The notes under the pieces are model-generated. The model saw only the letters and a program-made list of their open reading frames with translations, was not told the origin of the DNA and did no database searches. From assembly GCA_019635535.1 (NCBI GenBank), contig JAHBZH010000001.1, forward strand, positions 2,012,995-2,076,994: 64,000 nucleotides of DNA. The letters run 5' to 3'. Origin of the DNA: Sphingomonas sp. GTDB lineage: Bacteria; Pseudomonadota; Alphaproteobacteria; Sphingomonadales; Sphingomonadaceae. This document shows positions 42,424-50,307 of this stretch, piece by piece. The translations under genes and the position numbers were made by a program. Numbering within the stretch: the first letter of the stretch is position 1; each line of letters opens with the position of its first letter.

Positions 42424-42773
42424 CCGATCCCCCTCGCTCTCTTTGCCGCCCCCCGATAGCGGACTATTTCACGCGCGCGCAGTTTCCCGAGCGGCGAATC
42501 AAACCACACGCCGCGTCTCAACGCCATTTTGCTTGCGTCCGACAGGGAGATTCGCCCGGCCGGAAAGGCTGTTTTAGGAAGCCGGGCGGAGTCCGATCAA
42601 GAGGGTAATGGAAGCGTCACAAAAAATAAAAATGTTGACACTGGAAAAGCGCGAAAACCCGAGGGTTTGAAATTTTTGCATTTTAAATCAATAGCCTGTA
42701 CCGATTGCGGCTGTGCAGCATCGCGCGAATCGCGGAAAATGCTGGATTTTCGCGTCGGATGCCCCGCAGACGC
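42424..42773 (-). promoter_or_regulatory. dnaA upstream region with GANTC sites
   Basis: About 350 bp without a gene, between the rpsT terminator and dnaA. The middle (about 42620-42690) is unusually A/T-rich and probably holds the dnaA promoter. Three GANTC sites are present (42496-42500, 42549-42553, 42727-42731), the target of the CcrM methylase that controls dnaA in Caulobacter. I saw no TTATNCACA-type DnaA boxes, so this is not evidently an origin. Confidence 0.5.
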
Positions 42774-42802
42774 AAAAAACCCGCCGACGAAAGGCCGGCG
42801 GG
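42774..42802 (-). terminator. Intrinsic terminator after rpsT
   Basis: Read on the minus strand: CCCGCCG stem, a loop containing CCTTTCG, CGGCGGG, then six T residues. It is placed 25 bp beyond the rpsT stop and separates rpsT from dnaA. Confidence 0.85.
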
Positions 42803-42826
42803 CCTGTTTTCTGGCTTTAGAACGAC

Positions 42827-43090
42827 TTAGGCGAGTGCAGTCAGACGCCGCGACAGGCGCGACAATTTCCGCGACGCGGTGTTCTTGTGCACGACGCCCT
42901 TGGCGACGCCGCGAGCCAGCTCGGGCTGGACGCGCTTCAGCGCTTCGGCGGCAGTTGTCTTGTCGCCGGCGGCGAGCGCGGCCTCGACCTGCTTGACGAA
43001 GGTGCGGATGCGGCTGACGCGCGCGCCGTTGATTTCGGCGCGGCGGGTATTGCGGCGGATGCGCTTCTTGGCTTGCGGCGTGTTCGCCAT
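42827..43090 (-). CDS. rpsT: 30S ribosomal protein S20
   Basis: 87-aa primary 16S-binding protein. [14 protein letters not shown] start, Lys/Arg-rich helices and the [13 protein letters not shown]-terminal signature. It sits between mutM upstream and dnaA downstream, with its own terminator. Confidence 0.97.
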   Translation of the reverse strand: MANTPQAKKRIRRNTRRAEINGARVSRIRTFVKQVEAALAAGDKTTAAEALKRVQPELARGVAKGVVHKNTASRKLSRLSRRLTALA

Positions 43091-43186
43091 CGTATTTCAC
43101 TGCCTCTTTGCGAAAATGAAAAAGGCGCGGCTTTCCCCGCACCCGTCAGGCGGCGCCTCTACGCCGGGATGGCGTTCCGGTCAAGG

Positions 43187-44002
43187 TCAACGCTGGCAAT
43201 TCGCGCAGAAGAAGGTGGAGCGGCCCGAATCGACCCGGCGCCGAATCACGCTTGCGCATGCCGGACAAGCCTCCCCTTCACGGCCATAGACCCGCCAGTC
43301 CTTCGAGAAATAGCCGAGCTCGCCATTGGGCTGGGCATAATCGCGCAGCGTCGATCCCCCCGCTGCGATCGCCGCGCCGAGCACACCCTTCACCGCCTCG
43401 GCCAGCCGATCGAGCCGCGTGCGGGAGATGCGCCCGGCCTCCCGCCCCGGATGGATACCGGCCAGGTTGAGCGCGTCGCAGACATAGATGTTGCCCAGGC
43501 CCGCGACGATCCGCTGATCGAGCAGCATCGCCTTGATCGGCGCGACCCGCCCGGCCAGAGCGGCGGCGAGCCGGGCGCCGTCGAACTCGGCGCCGAGCGG
43601 TTCGGGGCCCATCCCCACGAACGGCGGAGTCGCGGTCAGCGCGGCCGTTGGAACGAGGTCGAGCGAACCGAAACGCCTGGGGTCATTGAGCGCGAGGCGA
43701 CGGCCCTCTTCCGTCTCGACCACCACATGGTCGTGCTTTCCGATGTCGTCCGGATCGATTCGCCAGCTCCCCGACATGCCGAGATGGAAGACGAGGGTGT
43801 CGTCCCGGTCGGTTTCGATCAGGCCGTATTTCGCGCGGCGCGACAGGCCGGTGATGCGCGCCCCGGTCAGCCGCTGGCGCAGGTCCGGCGGGAAGGGCCG
43901 CCTGAGATCGGCGCGGCGCAGTTCGATGGACGCGATGCGGCGCCCGTCCAGCACCGCAGCGAGGCCGCGCACCGTGGTTTCGACTTCGGGAAGCTCAGGC
44001 AT
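43187..44002 (-). CDS. mutM: Formamidopyrimidine-DNA glycosylase
   Basis: Bifunctional glycosylase/AP lyase removing 8-oxoguanine and FaPy lesions. The catalytic N-terminus P-E-L-P-E-V-E-T-T (Pro2, Glu3 after Met removal), the helix-two-turn-helix with G-L-G-N-I-Y-V-C-D and the C-terminal zinc finger (C-P-A-C ... F-C-A-N-C-Q-R) are intact; 271 aa. Only 38 bp separate it from the divergent ubiE, so their promoters overlap. Confidence 0.96.
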   Translation of the reverse strand: MPELPEVETTVRGLAAVLDGRRIASIELRRADLRRPFPPDLRQRLTGARITGLSRRAKYGLIETDRDDTLVFHLGMSGSWRIDPDDIGKHDHVVVETEEGRRLALNDPRRFGSLDLVPTAALTATPPFVGMGPEPLGAEFDGARLAAALAGRVAPIKAMLLDQRIVAGLGNIYVCDALNLAGIHPGREAGRISRTRLDRLAEAVKGVLGAAIAAGGSTLRDYAQPNGELGYFSKDWRVYGREGEACPACASVIRRRVDSGRSTFFCANCQR

Positions 44003-44040
44003 GTTTCACCATGCCGCCTCCCCTGCTAGAGGCGGCGGCG

Positions 44041-44769
44041 ATGGACAAGGTTTCTTTCGGCCATGAGGACGTGGCGCCAGAGGAAAAGACCCGCCGGGTG
44101 CGCGGCGTCTTCTCTTCCGTCGCGTCCAGCTACGATCTGATGAACGATCTCATGTCGGGCGGCCAGCACCGGCTGTGGAAGGACGCGTTCGTCCGCAAGG
44201 TGCGCCCGCGCGCCGGCGAGGCGATCCTCGACATGGCCGGCGGCACCGGCGACATCGCCTTCCGCATGGCACGCTCGGGCGCCGCGATCACGGTCGCGGA
44301 CATCAACCCGGAAATGCTCGCGGTCGGTCGCGAGCGCGCGGAGAAGCGCGGCATCGAGGGCCTCGCCTGGTCCGAGCAGAATGCCGAGAGGCTGGGCTTC
44401 GCGGACAGGAGCTTCGATGCCTATACGATCGCGTTCGGCATCCGGAACGTGACCGACATTTCCGCCGCGCTCCGGGAAGCCCATCGCGTGCTGACGACCG
44501 GCGGGCGCTTCTATTGCCTGGAATTCTCTCAGACCCGCTGGCCGGGCTTCGCGACGCTCTACGAAACCTATTCCCGCCGGATCGTGCCGAAGATCGGCAA
44601 GGCCGTCGCGAAGGACGAGGACAGCTATCGCTACCTGATCGAATCGATCGAGCGCTTTCCGGACATGGCGACGTTCGCGCGGATGATCGGGACGGCGGGT
44701 TTCGGCAATGTGAAGGCCGAGCCGATCCTCGGCGGCCTCGTCGCCATCCACAGCGGCTGGAAGATTTGA
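44041..44769 (+). CDS. ubiE: Demethylmenaquinone/ubiquinone C-methyltransferase UbiE
   Basis: SAM-dependent methyltransferase of the ubiquinone ring. The 242-aa protein has Y-D-L-M-N-D-L-M-S-G-G-Q-H-R-L-W-K, motif I D-M-A-G-G-T-G-D-I-A and the later A-F-G-I-R-N-V-T-D signature. The stop overlaps the TTG start of ubiB, coupling two ubiquinone genes. Confidence 0.96.
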   Translation: MDKVSFGHEDVAPEEKTRRVRGVFSSVASSYDLMNDLMSGGQHRLWKDAFVRKVRPRAGEAILDMAGGTGDIAFRMARSGAAITVADINPEMLAVGRERAEKRGIEGLAWSEQNAERLGFADRSFDAYTIAFGIRNVTDISAALREAHRVLTTGGRFYCLEFSQTRWPGFATLYETYSRRIVPKIGKAVAKDEDSYRYLIESIERFPDMATFARMIGTAGFGNVKAEPILGGLVAIHSGWKI

Positions 44770-46298
44770 CCTCCCCTGCGGTTCATGTCTGGCGGCTGCT
44801 GAAATGGGGCCGGGTGCTGGCGCGGCACGGGGCGCTGCGCGGGATCGAGCGCGACCCGAACACGCCGCCCCCGGTGCGTCGCTTATGCCGGATCGCGCGG
44901 CTGGGCGCCCGGGTGCCGAAGGTGCCGACTTATGCCGAAGCCTTCGAGGCGATCGGCCCGGCCGCGATCAAGCTCGGCCAGGCGCTCGCCACCCGCCCCG
45001 ATCTGGTCGGCGAGGAGGCGGCGCGCGATCTCTCGCGCCTGCAGGACCGTCTGCCCCCCGCCCCGTACGAGACGATCCGCGCGGCGATTGAGCAGGGTCT
45101 CGGCCGGCCGATCGAGTCGATGTTCCAGAGCATCGATCCCGAGCCGGTCGGCGCCGCCTCGATCGCGCAGGTCCACCGCGCCGTCACGACCGAAGGGCGG
45201 CAGGTGGCGATCAAAGTGCTGCGCCCGAACATCGAGGAGGACTTCGCCCAGGCGATCGAGACCTATGAGTGGGCGGCGGCGCAGGTCGAAGGCATGGGCG
45301 GCGAGGCGGCGAGGCTCCGACCCCGCCTCGTCATCGCCACCTTCCGGCAATGGACCAACCGCGAGCTCGACCTGCGGCAGGAGGCGGCTTCCGCCTCGGA
45401 ATTGCGCGAGAATCTGGTCGCCGAGGAAGGCTTCTTCGTTCCCGAGATCGACTGGAGTCGCACCGCCCGCCGGGTGATGACGCTGGAATGGATCGACGGC
45501 ATCAAGCTGACGAACCGCGCGGCGCTGATCGAGGCCGGCCATGACCTGAAGGCGCTGGCGCAAATCCTGGTTCGGGCTTTCCTGCGCCAGGCGGTCGTTG
45601 ACGGCTTCTTCCATGCCGATCTGCATCAGGGCAATCTGTTCGCGCTGCCGGACGGGCGGCTGGCGGCGATCGATTTCGGCATCATGGGCCGGATCAACCG
45701 CCAGGCGCGGATCTGGCTCGCGGAAATCCTCTACGGCCTGATCACAGCCAATTACCGCCGCGTCGCCGAAATCCATTTCGAGGCGCAATATGTGCCCGGC
45801 CACCACAATATCGACGAGTTCGCCACCGCATTACGCGCGGTGGGCGAGCCGATGCGCGGGCTGCCGGCCAAGGATGTGTCGATCGGCCAGATGATGGACG
45901 GCCTGTTCAAGATCACCCGCGATTTCGACATGCCGACCCAACCCCATCTGCTGCTGCTGCAGAAGACCATGGTGATGGAGGAAGGCGTCGCCACCGCGCT
46001 CGATCCCGACATCAACATGTGGGAGACGGCCGAGCCCTTCCTGACCGAATGGGTGCGGAGCGAGCTGGGGCCGGAGGCGCGCGTGGCCGACGAGATCGTG
46101 CGCACCGTGCGGCTGATCCGCAAGCTGCCCGACCTCATCCGCCGCATCGATCATTACTACCCGCCGCCCGGCGCCGCGCCGCCCGCGCCGCCATTGCCGG
46201 AAGTGATGGTCGTGCGGCCCCTCAGCTTCCTGCGCCATTTCGTGACGGCCGCGATCGGCGCGGCGGCTGGCGCGGCGGCGGTTCTGCTCCTAAGTTGA
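44766..46298 (+). CDS. ubiB: Ubiquinone biosynthesis regulatory kinase-like UbiB
   Basis: Atypical kinase (ADCK/UbiB family) required for ubiquinone synthesis, membrane-bound. K-x-G-Q motif seen as A-I-K-L-G-Q-A-L, the A-rich nucleotide loop E-P-V-G-A-A-S-I-A-Q-V-H, V-A-I-K-V-L, F-F-H-A-D-L-H-Q-G-N and I-D-F-G-I-M-G. The C-terminus ends in a hydrophobic anchor. It begins at TTG 44766 inside the ubiE stop; there is no ATG at a homologous position. 510 aa. Confidence 0.95.
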   Translation: MTSPAVHVWRLLKWGRVLARHGALRGIERDPNTPPPVRRLCRIARLGARVPKVPTYAEAFEAIGPAAIKLGQALATRPDLVGEEAARDLSRLQDRLPPAPYETIRAAIEQGLGRPIESMFQSIDPEPVGAASIAQVHRAVTTEGRQVAIKVLRPNIEEDFAQAIETYEWAAAQVEGMGGEAARLRPRLVIATFRQWTNRELDLRQEAASASELRENLVAEEGFFVPEIDWSRTARRVMTLEWIDGIKLTNRAALIEAGHDLKALAQILVRAFLRQAVVDGFFHADLHQGNLFALPDGRLAAIDFGIMGRINRQARIWLAEILYGLITANYRRVAEIHFEAQYVPGHHNIDEFATALRAVGEPMRGLPAKDVSIGQMMDGLFKITRDFDMPTQPHLLLLQKTMVMEEGVATALDPDINMWETAEPFLTEWVRSELGPEARVADEIVRTVRLIRKLPDLIRRIDHYYPPPGAAPPAPPLPEVMVVRPLSFLRHFVTAAIGAAAGAAAVLLLS

Positions 46299-46329
46299 TG
46301 CGGCTCCAATCAGCGGAAGAGGCGAGCGC

Positions 46330-46563
46330 ATGACCAGGCTCAATGTGAAGGCCAACCGGACGAGGACGATCAAGATACCGCCGCGGGCCGAATTGGTCGA
46401 TGAGGCGAAACGGCTCAACGTCGATATTTCCGAAGCGTGCGAGCGCGGCCTCGTGGAACATGTGTCCAATGCATGGCGGAAGGAAAACCGGGGCGCGATC
46501 GAAGACTGCAACAGGTACGTTGAAGAAAACGGCCTGCCCCTTGCGCGTTATCGGCTTTTCTGA
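46330..46563 (+). CDS. CcdA-family antitoxin, no toxin partner
   Basis: 77-aa protein with a ribbon-helix-helix-like N-terminus and the CcdA-type C-terminal region (I-S-E-A-C-E-R-G-L, then W-R-K-E-N-R-G-A-I-E-D-C-N-R-Y-V-E-E-N-G-L-P-L), which in true pairs wraps and neutralises the CcdB gyrase poison. A CcdB gene should follow directly, but coaBC starts 18 bp after the stop. The gene lies in the conserved ubiB-coaBC junction. It may be a remnant antitoxin, an anti-toxin acting on toxins elsewhere, or a regulator. Confidence 0.82.
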   Translation: MTRLNVKANRTRTIKIPPRAELVDEAKRLNVDISEACERGLVEHVSNAWRKENRGAIEDCNRYVEENGLPLARYRLF

Positions 46564-46581
46564 GGCGCCCGGCGAACACCG

Positions 46582-47802
46582 ATGCACGGCAAGAAAATCC
46601 TCCTGATCGTCGGCGGCGGGATCGCGGCCTACAAGGCGTGCGAGCTGGTGCGGCTGATCCGCAAGGCGGGCGGCAGCGTACGCTGCGTGCTGACGAAGGG
46701 CGGCGCGCAGTTCGTGACGCCGATGACGTTGGCGGCGCTTTCGGAGCAACAGGTGTTCACCGACCTGTTCGACCTCAAGGACGAGGCCGAGATGGGTCAT
46801 ATCCAGCTCAGCCGCGAGGCGGATCTCGTGGTCGTCGCGCCGGCCACCGCCGATCTGCTCGCGAAGATGGCCGCGGGCATTGCCGACGATCTCGCCACCA
46901 CCTTGCTCCTCGCTACCGACAAGCGGGTGATCGCCGCGCCGGCGATGAACGTACGGATGTGGGAGCATGCGGCGACGCGGCGAAACGTCGCGCAGCTCCG
47001 CGCCTACGGCGTCACCGTGTTGGAACCCGACGAGGGTGAGATGGCGTGCGGCGAATATGGGCCGGGGCGGCTGCCCGAACCGGAGGCGATCCTGGCGGCG
47101 ATCGGACACGAGCTTGGCGCGCCCGATCCGCTCGCCGACCAACCCGATTTCGCGCCGGATGCGCCGCTGGCCGGGCGCCACGTCATCGTCACCGCCGGGC
47201 CGACGCACGAGCCGATCGATCCGGTGCGCGTGCTCGCCAATCGGTCCTCCGGAAAGCAGGGTTTCGCGATCGCCGGCGCGCTGGCCGCGCTCGGGGCGCG
47301 CGTCACCCTGGTCGCGGGACCGGTGCACCAGCCAACGCCGTCGGGCGTGGCGCGGGTCGATGTCGAGACGGCGCGCGAGATGGCCGAAGCGGTCGGGGCC
47401 GCCCTCCCTGCCGATGCCGCCGTCATGGTCGCCGCCGTCGCGGACTGGCGGGTCGAGCCGGTCGCGACCAAGATCAAGAAGGGGCCGGACGGCCCGCCCG
47501 GCCTGCCGCTCGTCGAAAATCCCGACATTCTCGCCGAACTCGCCGTGTCGCCCCGGCGCCCGCGCCTTCTGATCGGCTTCGCGGCGGAAACCGACAATGT
47601 CGTCGGCAACGCGCGGGCGAAGCGGGAGCGCAAGGGGGCGGACTGGATCCTCGCCAACGACGTCTCGGGAGACGTGATGGGGAGCGCCGACAACCGGGTC
47701 CACTTGGTCACCGCCGAAGGCGTCGAGGACTGGGCCGAGGCGCCCAAGACCGAAATCGCCCGCAAGCTCGCGCAGAGGATCGCCGTCGCACTGGAGGACT
47801 AG
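46582..47802 (+). CDS. coaBC: Bifunctional CoaBC (PPC synthetase/decarboxylase)
   Basis: Coenzyme A synthesis: joins 4'-phosphopantothenate to cysteine (CoaB) and decarboxylates the product (CoaC). The N-terminal flavin domain has G-G-G-I-A-A-Y-K, the catalytic His in the H-I-Q-L-S-R-E-A-D region and P-A-M-N-V-R-M-W; the C-terminal half has T-A-G-P-T-H-E-P-I-D-P-V-R and A-A-V-A-D-W-R-V. 406 aa. The next gene starts directly at its stop. Confidence 0.96.
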   Translation: MHGKKILLIVGGGIAAYKACELVRLIRKAGGSVRCVLTKGGAQFVTPMTLAALSEQQVFTDLFDLKDEAEMGHIQLSREADLVVVAPATADLLAKMAAGIADDLATTLLLATDKRVIAAPAMNVRMWEHAATRRNVAQLRAYGVTVLEPDEGEMACGEYGPGRLPEPEAILAAIGHELGAPDPLADQPDFAPDAPLAGRHVIVTAGPTHEPIDPVRVLANRSSGKQGFAIAGALAALGARVTLVAGPVHQPTPSGVARVDVETAREMAEAVGAALPADAAVMVAAVADWRVEPVATKIKKGPDGPPGLPLVENPDILAELAVSPRRPRLLIGFAAETDNVVGNARAKRERKGADWILANDVSGDVMGSADNRVHLVTAEGVEDWAEAPKTEIARKLAQRIAVALED

Positions 47803-48642
47803 ATGCGGCACGATTGGTTGTTCCTAACGCCGGCGACGCGCTTCGGCGATCATGCTCTGCTGGCGTTGCGCTGGCTCACCGGCGCCTTCCTCGTCTGGGA
47901 AATGTGGTTCAACATTTCGAACCCGGCAACGATGGCGCGGGTCGTCGACTATTTCGCCGCCAACGGGTTCGCCTGGCCGCACTTTTTCGGACCGCTTTCG
48001 GCCTGGGCACAGTTCCTGATCGGCATCGCGCTGATCCTCGGCCTCGCCACGCGCTGGGCGGGGCTGGCGCTCGCCTTCAATTTCGTCGTCGGCATGGTCA
48101 TGGTCCATCTCGACGACACGTTCCGCCAGCAATGGCCGGCGCTGGCGCTGTTGTTCACCGGACTGCTGCTCGCCGCCTGGGGCGGCGGACGTTATGCGCT
48201 GGACGCCCGGATGAACTGGCCGCCGTTGCTGCTCTCCCGCCTTGAAAGGCTGCGGGACGTCGCGCTGCTCGCGCTGCGACTGGTGACCGGCACCTTTCTT
48301 GTCCACGGCGTCTGGGACAACATCACCTCCGCCGAACGTATGCGCGAGTTCGCTGACTTCCTGGCTGCGCACGGTTTCGCCTGGCCGCATCTGATGGCGC
48401 CGCTTTCGGTTTACGCGCAGCTGTTCATCGGTATCGCGCTGATCGCCGGCTTGGCGACGCGCTGGATCGGCCTGCTGCTCGCGTTCAACTTCGTCATCGC
48501 CGTGACGATGGTGCATTGGGAGCAGGGTTTCCGCGACTGGTGGCCGGCGATCGTGCTGGTCGCGTTCGGTTTCCTCTTCGCAACCATCGGGGCGGGGCGC
48601 TATGCAGCGGACAACCTGCTGGAGCGACGAACCGCCACATGA
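47803..48642 (+). CDS. Tandem DoxX-like membrane protein
   Basis: 279-aa membrane protein made of two copies of a DoxX-type four-helix unit, about residues 20-140 and 150-275. The copies are strikingly alike: A-L-L-A-L-R opens both, then N-G-F-A-W-P-H / [17 protein letters not shown] / [10 protein letters not shown], and G-L-A-T-R-W in each. Usually a DoxX protein has one unit. Function unknown; some DoxX proteins act with redox partners. Starts directly after the coaBC stop and overlaps dut by 4 nt. Confidence 0.8.
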   Translation: MRHDWLFLTPATRFGDHALLALRWLTGAFLVWEMWFNISNPATMARVVDYFAANGFAWPHFFGPLSAWAQFLIGIALILGLATRWAGLALAFNFVVGMVMVHLDDTFRQQWPALALLFTGLLLAAWGGGRYALDARMNWPPLLLSRLERLRDVALLALRLVTGTFLVHGVWDNITSAERMREFADFLAAHGFAWPHLMAPLSVYAQLFIGIALIAGLATRWIGLLLAFNFVIAVTMVHWEQGFRDWWPAIVLVAFGFLFATIGAGRYAADNLLERRTAT

Positions 48643-49076
48643 TCCAAATCGAACTCAAGCGCCTGCCCCATGGCGAGGGCCTGCCCCTCCCCGCTTACGC
48701 CACCGCCCATGCCGCCGGCATGGATGTCGTCGCGGCAGAGGACGTGACGCTCGCGCCCGGCGCGCGCCATGCGGTCGCCACCGGCTTCGCCATCGCCATC
48801 CCCGAAGGCTATGAGGTGCAGGTGCGCCCGCGCTCCGGCCTCGCGCTGAAGCACGGCATCACCTGCCTCAACACGCCCGGCACGATCGATGCCGACTATC
48901 GCGGCGAAGTGAAGGTGATCCTCGCCAATCTCGGCGCCGCGTCGTTCGAGGTGGCGCGCGGCGAGCGGATCGCGCAGCTCGTGCCGGCGGCGGTCACGCA
49001 GGCGGCGTTCGCGGAGGTCGCGGAGCTGAGTGAGACGGCGCGGGGCAGCGGGGGCTTCGGCTCGACGGGGCGATGA
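48639..49076 (+). CDS. dut: dUTP diphosphatase (dUTPase)
   Basis: Trimeric enzyme converting dUTP to dUMP, protecting DNA and supplying thymidylate synthesis. All five motifs are present: [25 protein letters not shown] and the C-terminal G-S-G-G-F-G-S-T. 145 aa. ATG 48639 overlaps the previous stop, and its own stop overlaps the next ATG. Confidence 0.97.
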   Translation: MIQIELKRLPHGEGLPLPAYATAHAAGMDVVAAEDVTLAPGARHAVATGFAIAIPEGYEVQVRPRSGLALKHGITCLNTPGTIDADYRGEVKVILANLGAASFEVARGERIAQLVPAAVTQAAFAEVAELSETARGSGGFGSTGR

Positions 49077-49834
49077 GCCTCACCGACGCCCAGCTCGATC
49101 GCTATGCCCGGCACATCGTGCTGCGGGAGATCGGCGGCGCCGGGCAGGTGAAGCTGCTCGCCGCGTCGGTCGCGGTGATCGGCGCGGGCGGGGTCGGATC
49201 GCCGGCCATCCAATATCTCGCCACCGCCGGGATCGGGCGGCTGCGGGTGATCGACGACGATGCGGTCAGCCTCGACAATCTCCAGCGCCAGGTGCTGTTC
49301 GGCACCGGCGACGTGGGACGCGGCAAGGCCGAGGTGGCCGGCGAGGCGGTGGCGCGGCTCAATCCCGACACACGCTTCGTGGGGGTGGCGGCGCGGCTGA
49401 CGGCGGACAATGTAGCCGAGCTGATCGGCGAGGTCGATCTGGTCCTCGACGGCTGCGACAATTTCGCTACCCGGCTGGCCGTGTCCGACCATTGCACCGC
49501 CGCGCGCATCCCGCTTGTTTCGGCCGCGATCGGGCGCTTCCAGGCGCAGGTCGGCACCTTTCGGGGTTGGGAAGCGGACCGGCCCTGTTATCGCTGCTTC
49601 GTCGGCGATGCCTTTGACGCCGACGATTGCGACACCTGCGCCGAGCTGGGCGTGCTCGGCGCGATGGCGGGGATCGCCGGCAGTTTCGCGACGATGGAGG
49701 CGATCCGCGCGCTCGTCGGCTTCGGCGACGACGCGGCGGGCAAGCTCCACATCTTCGATGGGCTCAAGCCCGCGATGCGCACCGTGCGGATCGCGAAGGA
49801 TCCGGCTTGCCGGGGTTGTTCCGGTCAGGGCTGA
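49073..49834 (+). CDS. MoeB/ThiF-family adenylyltransferase
   Basis: E1-like enzyme (253 aa) that adenylates the C-terminus of a sulfur-carrier protein (MoaD or ThiS). The R-Y-A-R-H start, ATP loop [21 protein letters not shown] and D-G-C-D-N-F-A-T-R are typical. Two zinc-binding cysteine pairs are seen as C-Y-R-C and C-R-G-C. Whether it serves molybdopterin or thiamine synthesis cannot be told; no moaD or thiS is nearby. Convergent 10-bp overlap with the FKBP gene. Confidence 0.9.
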   Translation: MSLTDAQLDRYARHIVLREIGGAGQVKLLAASVAVIGAGGVGSPAIQYLATAGIGRLRVIDDDAVSLDNLQRQVLFGTGDVGRGKAEVAGEAVARLNPDTRFVGVAARLTADNVAELIGEVDLVLDGCDNFATRLAVSDHCTAARIPLVSAAIGRFQAQVGTFRGWEADRPCYRCFVGDAFDADDCDTCAELGVLGAMAGIAGSFATMEAIRALVGFGDDAAGKLHIFDGLKPAMRTVRIAKDPACRGCSGQG

Positions 49835-50307
49835 GCGGCGATCGCGATCAGCTCGATGGTGAACAGCAAGGTCGCGCCGGCGGGGATCGGGCCACGGCCG
49901 GTCGGGCCGTAGGCGAGCGTGTAGGGGATGGCGAATTCGTAGCGGTCGCCCACCGCCATCAGCGGCACGCCGTCCTGCCAGCCGCGGATCAGGCGTTGCA
50001 GCGGGAAGGTGGCCGGCTCGCCGCGCGCGACCGAGCTGTCGAACTCGGTGCCGTCGATGAAGGTGCCGACATAATGGATCGTCACCGTATCCTCGACAGT
50101 GGGGCGAGGGCCCGCGGCGGTACCACTGATCTTGCGATAGCGCACTCCGCTCACCGTCCGGCGCCAGCCCTCGGCGGGGTCGAGCCGGTTGAGATACTGG
50201 AAATGCCAGTCGGCATTGGCCGGGTTCGGCGCCGGCGCCGGCTCCTGCGCGATCACGCCGGCCGGGATGGCCGCGAGCGAAGCGGCGACGAACATGGACC
50301 TGATCAT
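49825..50307 (-). CDS. FKBP-type peptidyl-prolyl isomerase, secreted
   Basis: 160-aa periplasmic prolyl isomerase: a Sec signal peptide (cleavage near G-V-I-A-Q) and one FKBP domain (V-T-I-H-Y-V-G-T-F-I-D-G-T-E-F-D-S-S, then F-A-I-P-Y-x-L-A-Y-G at the active-site rim). Its ATG overlaps the topA stop by 4 nt, so it is the last gene of the plsY-dprA-topA transcript. Confidence 0.93.
   Translation of the reverse strand: MIRSMFVAASLAAIPAGVIAQEPAPAPNPANADWHFQYLNRLDPAEGWRRTVSGVRYRKISGTAAGPRPTVEDTVTIHYVGTFIDGTEFDSSVARGEPATFPLQRLIRGWQDGVPLMAVGDRYEFAIPYTLAYGPTGRGPIPAGATLLFTIELIAIAAQP

Noticed and set aside
42424..42773. Replication origin next to dnaA
   Set aside because: No DnaA boxes seen, and alphaproteobacterial origins are usually elsewhere; only promoter-like features are present.
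46564..46581. CcdB toxin partner
   Set aside because: Only 18 bp lie before coaBC; there is no room for a toxin gene and none is on the other strand.
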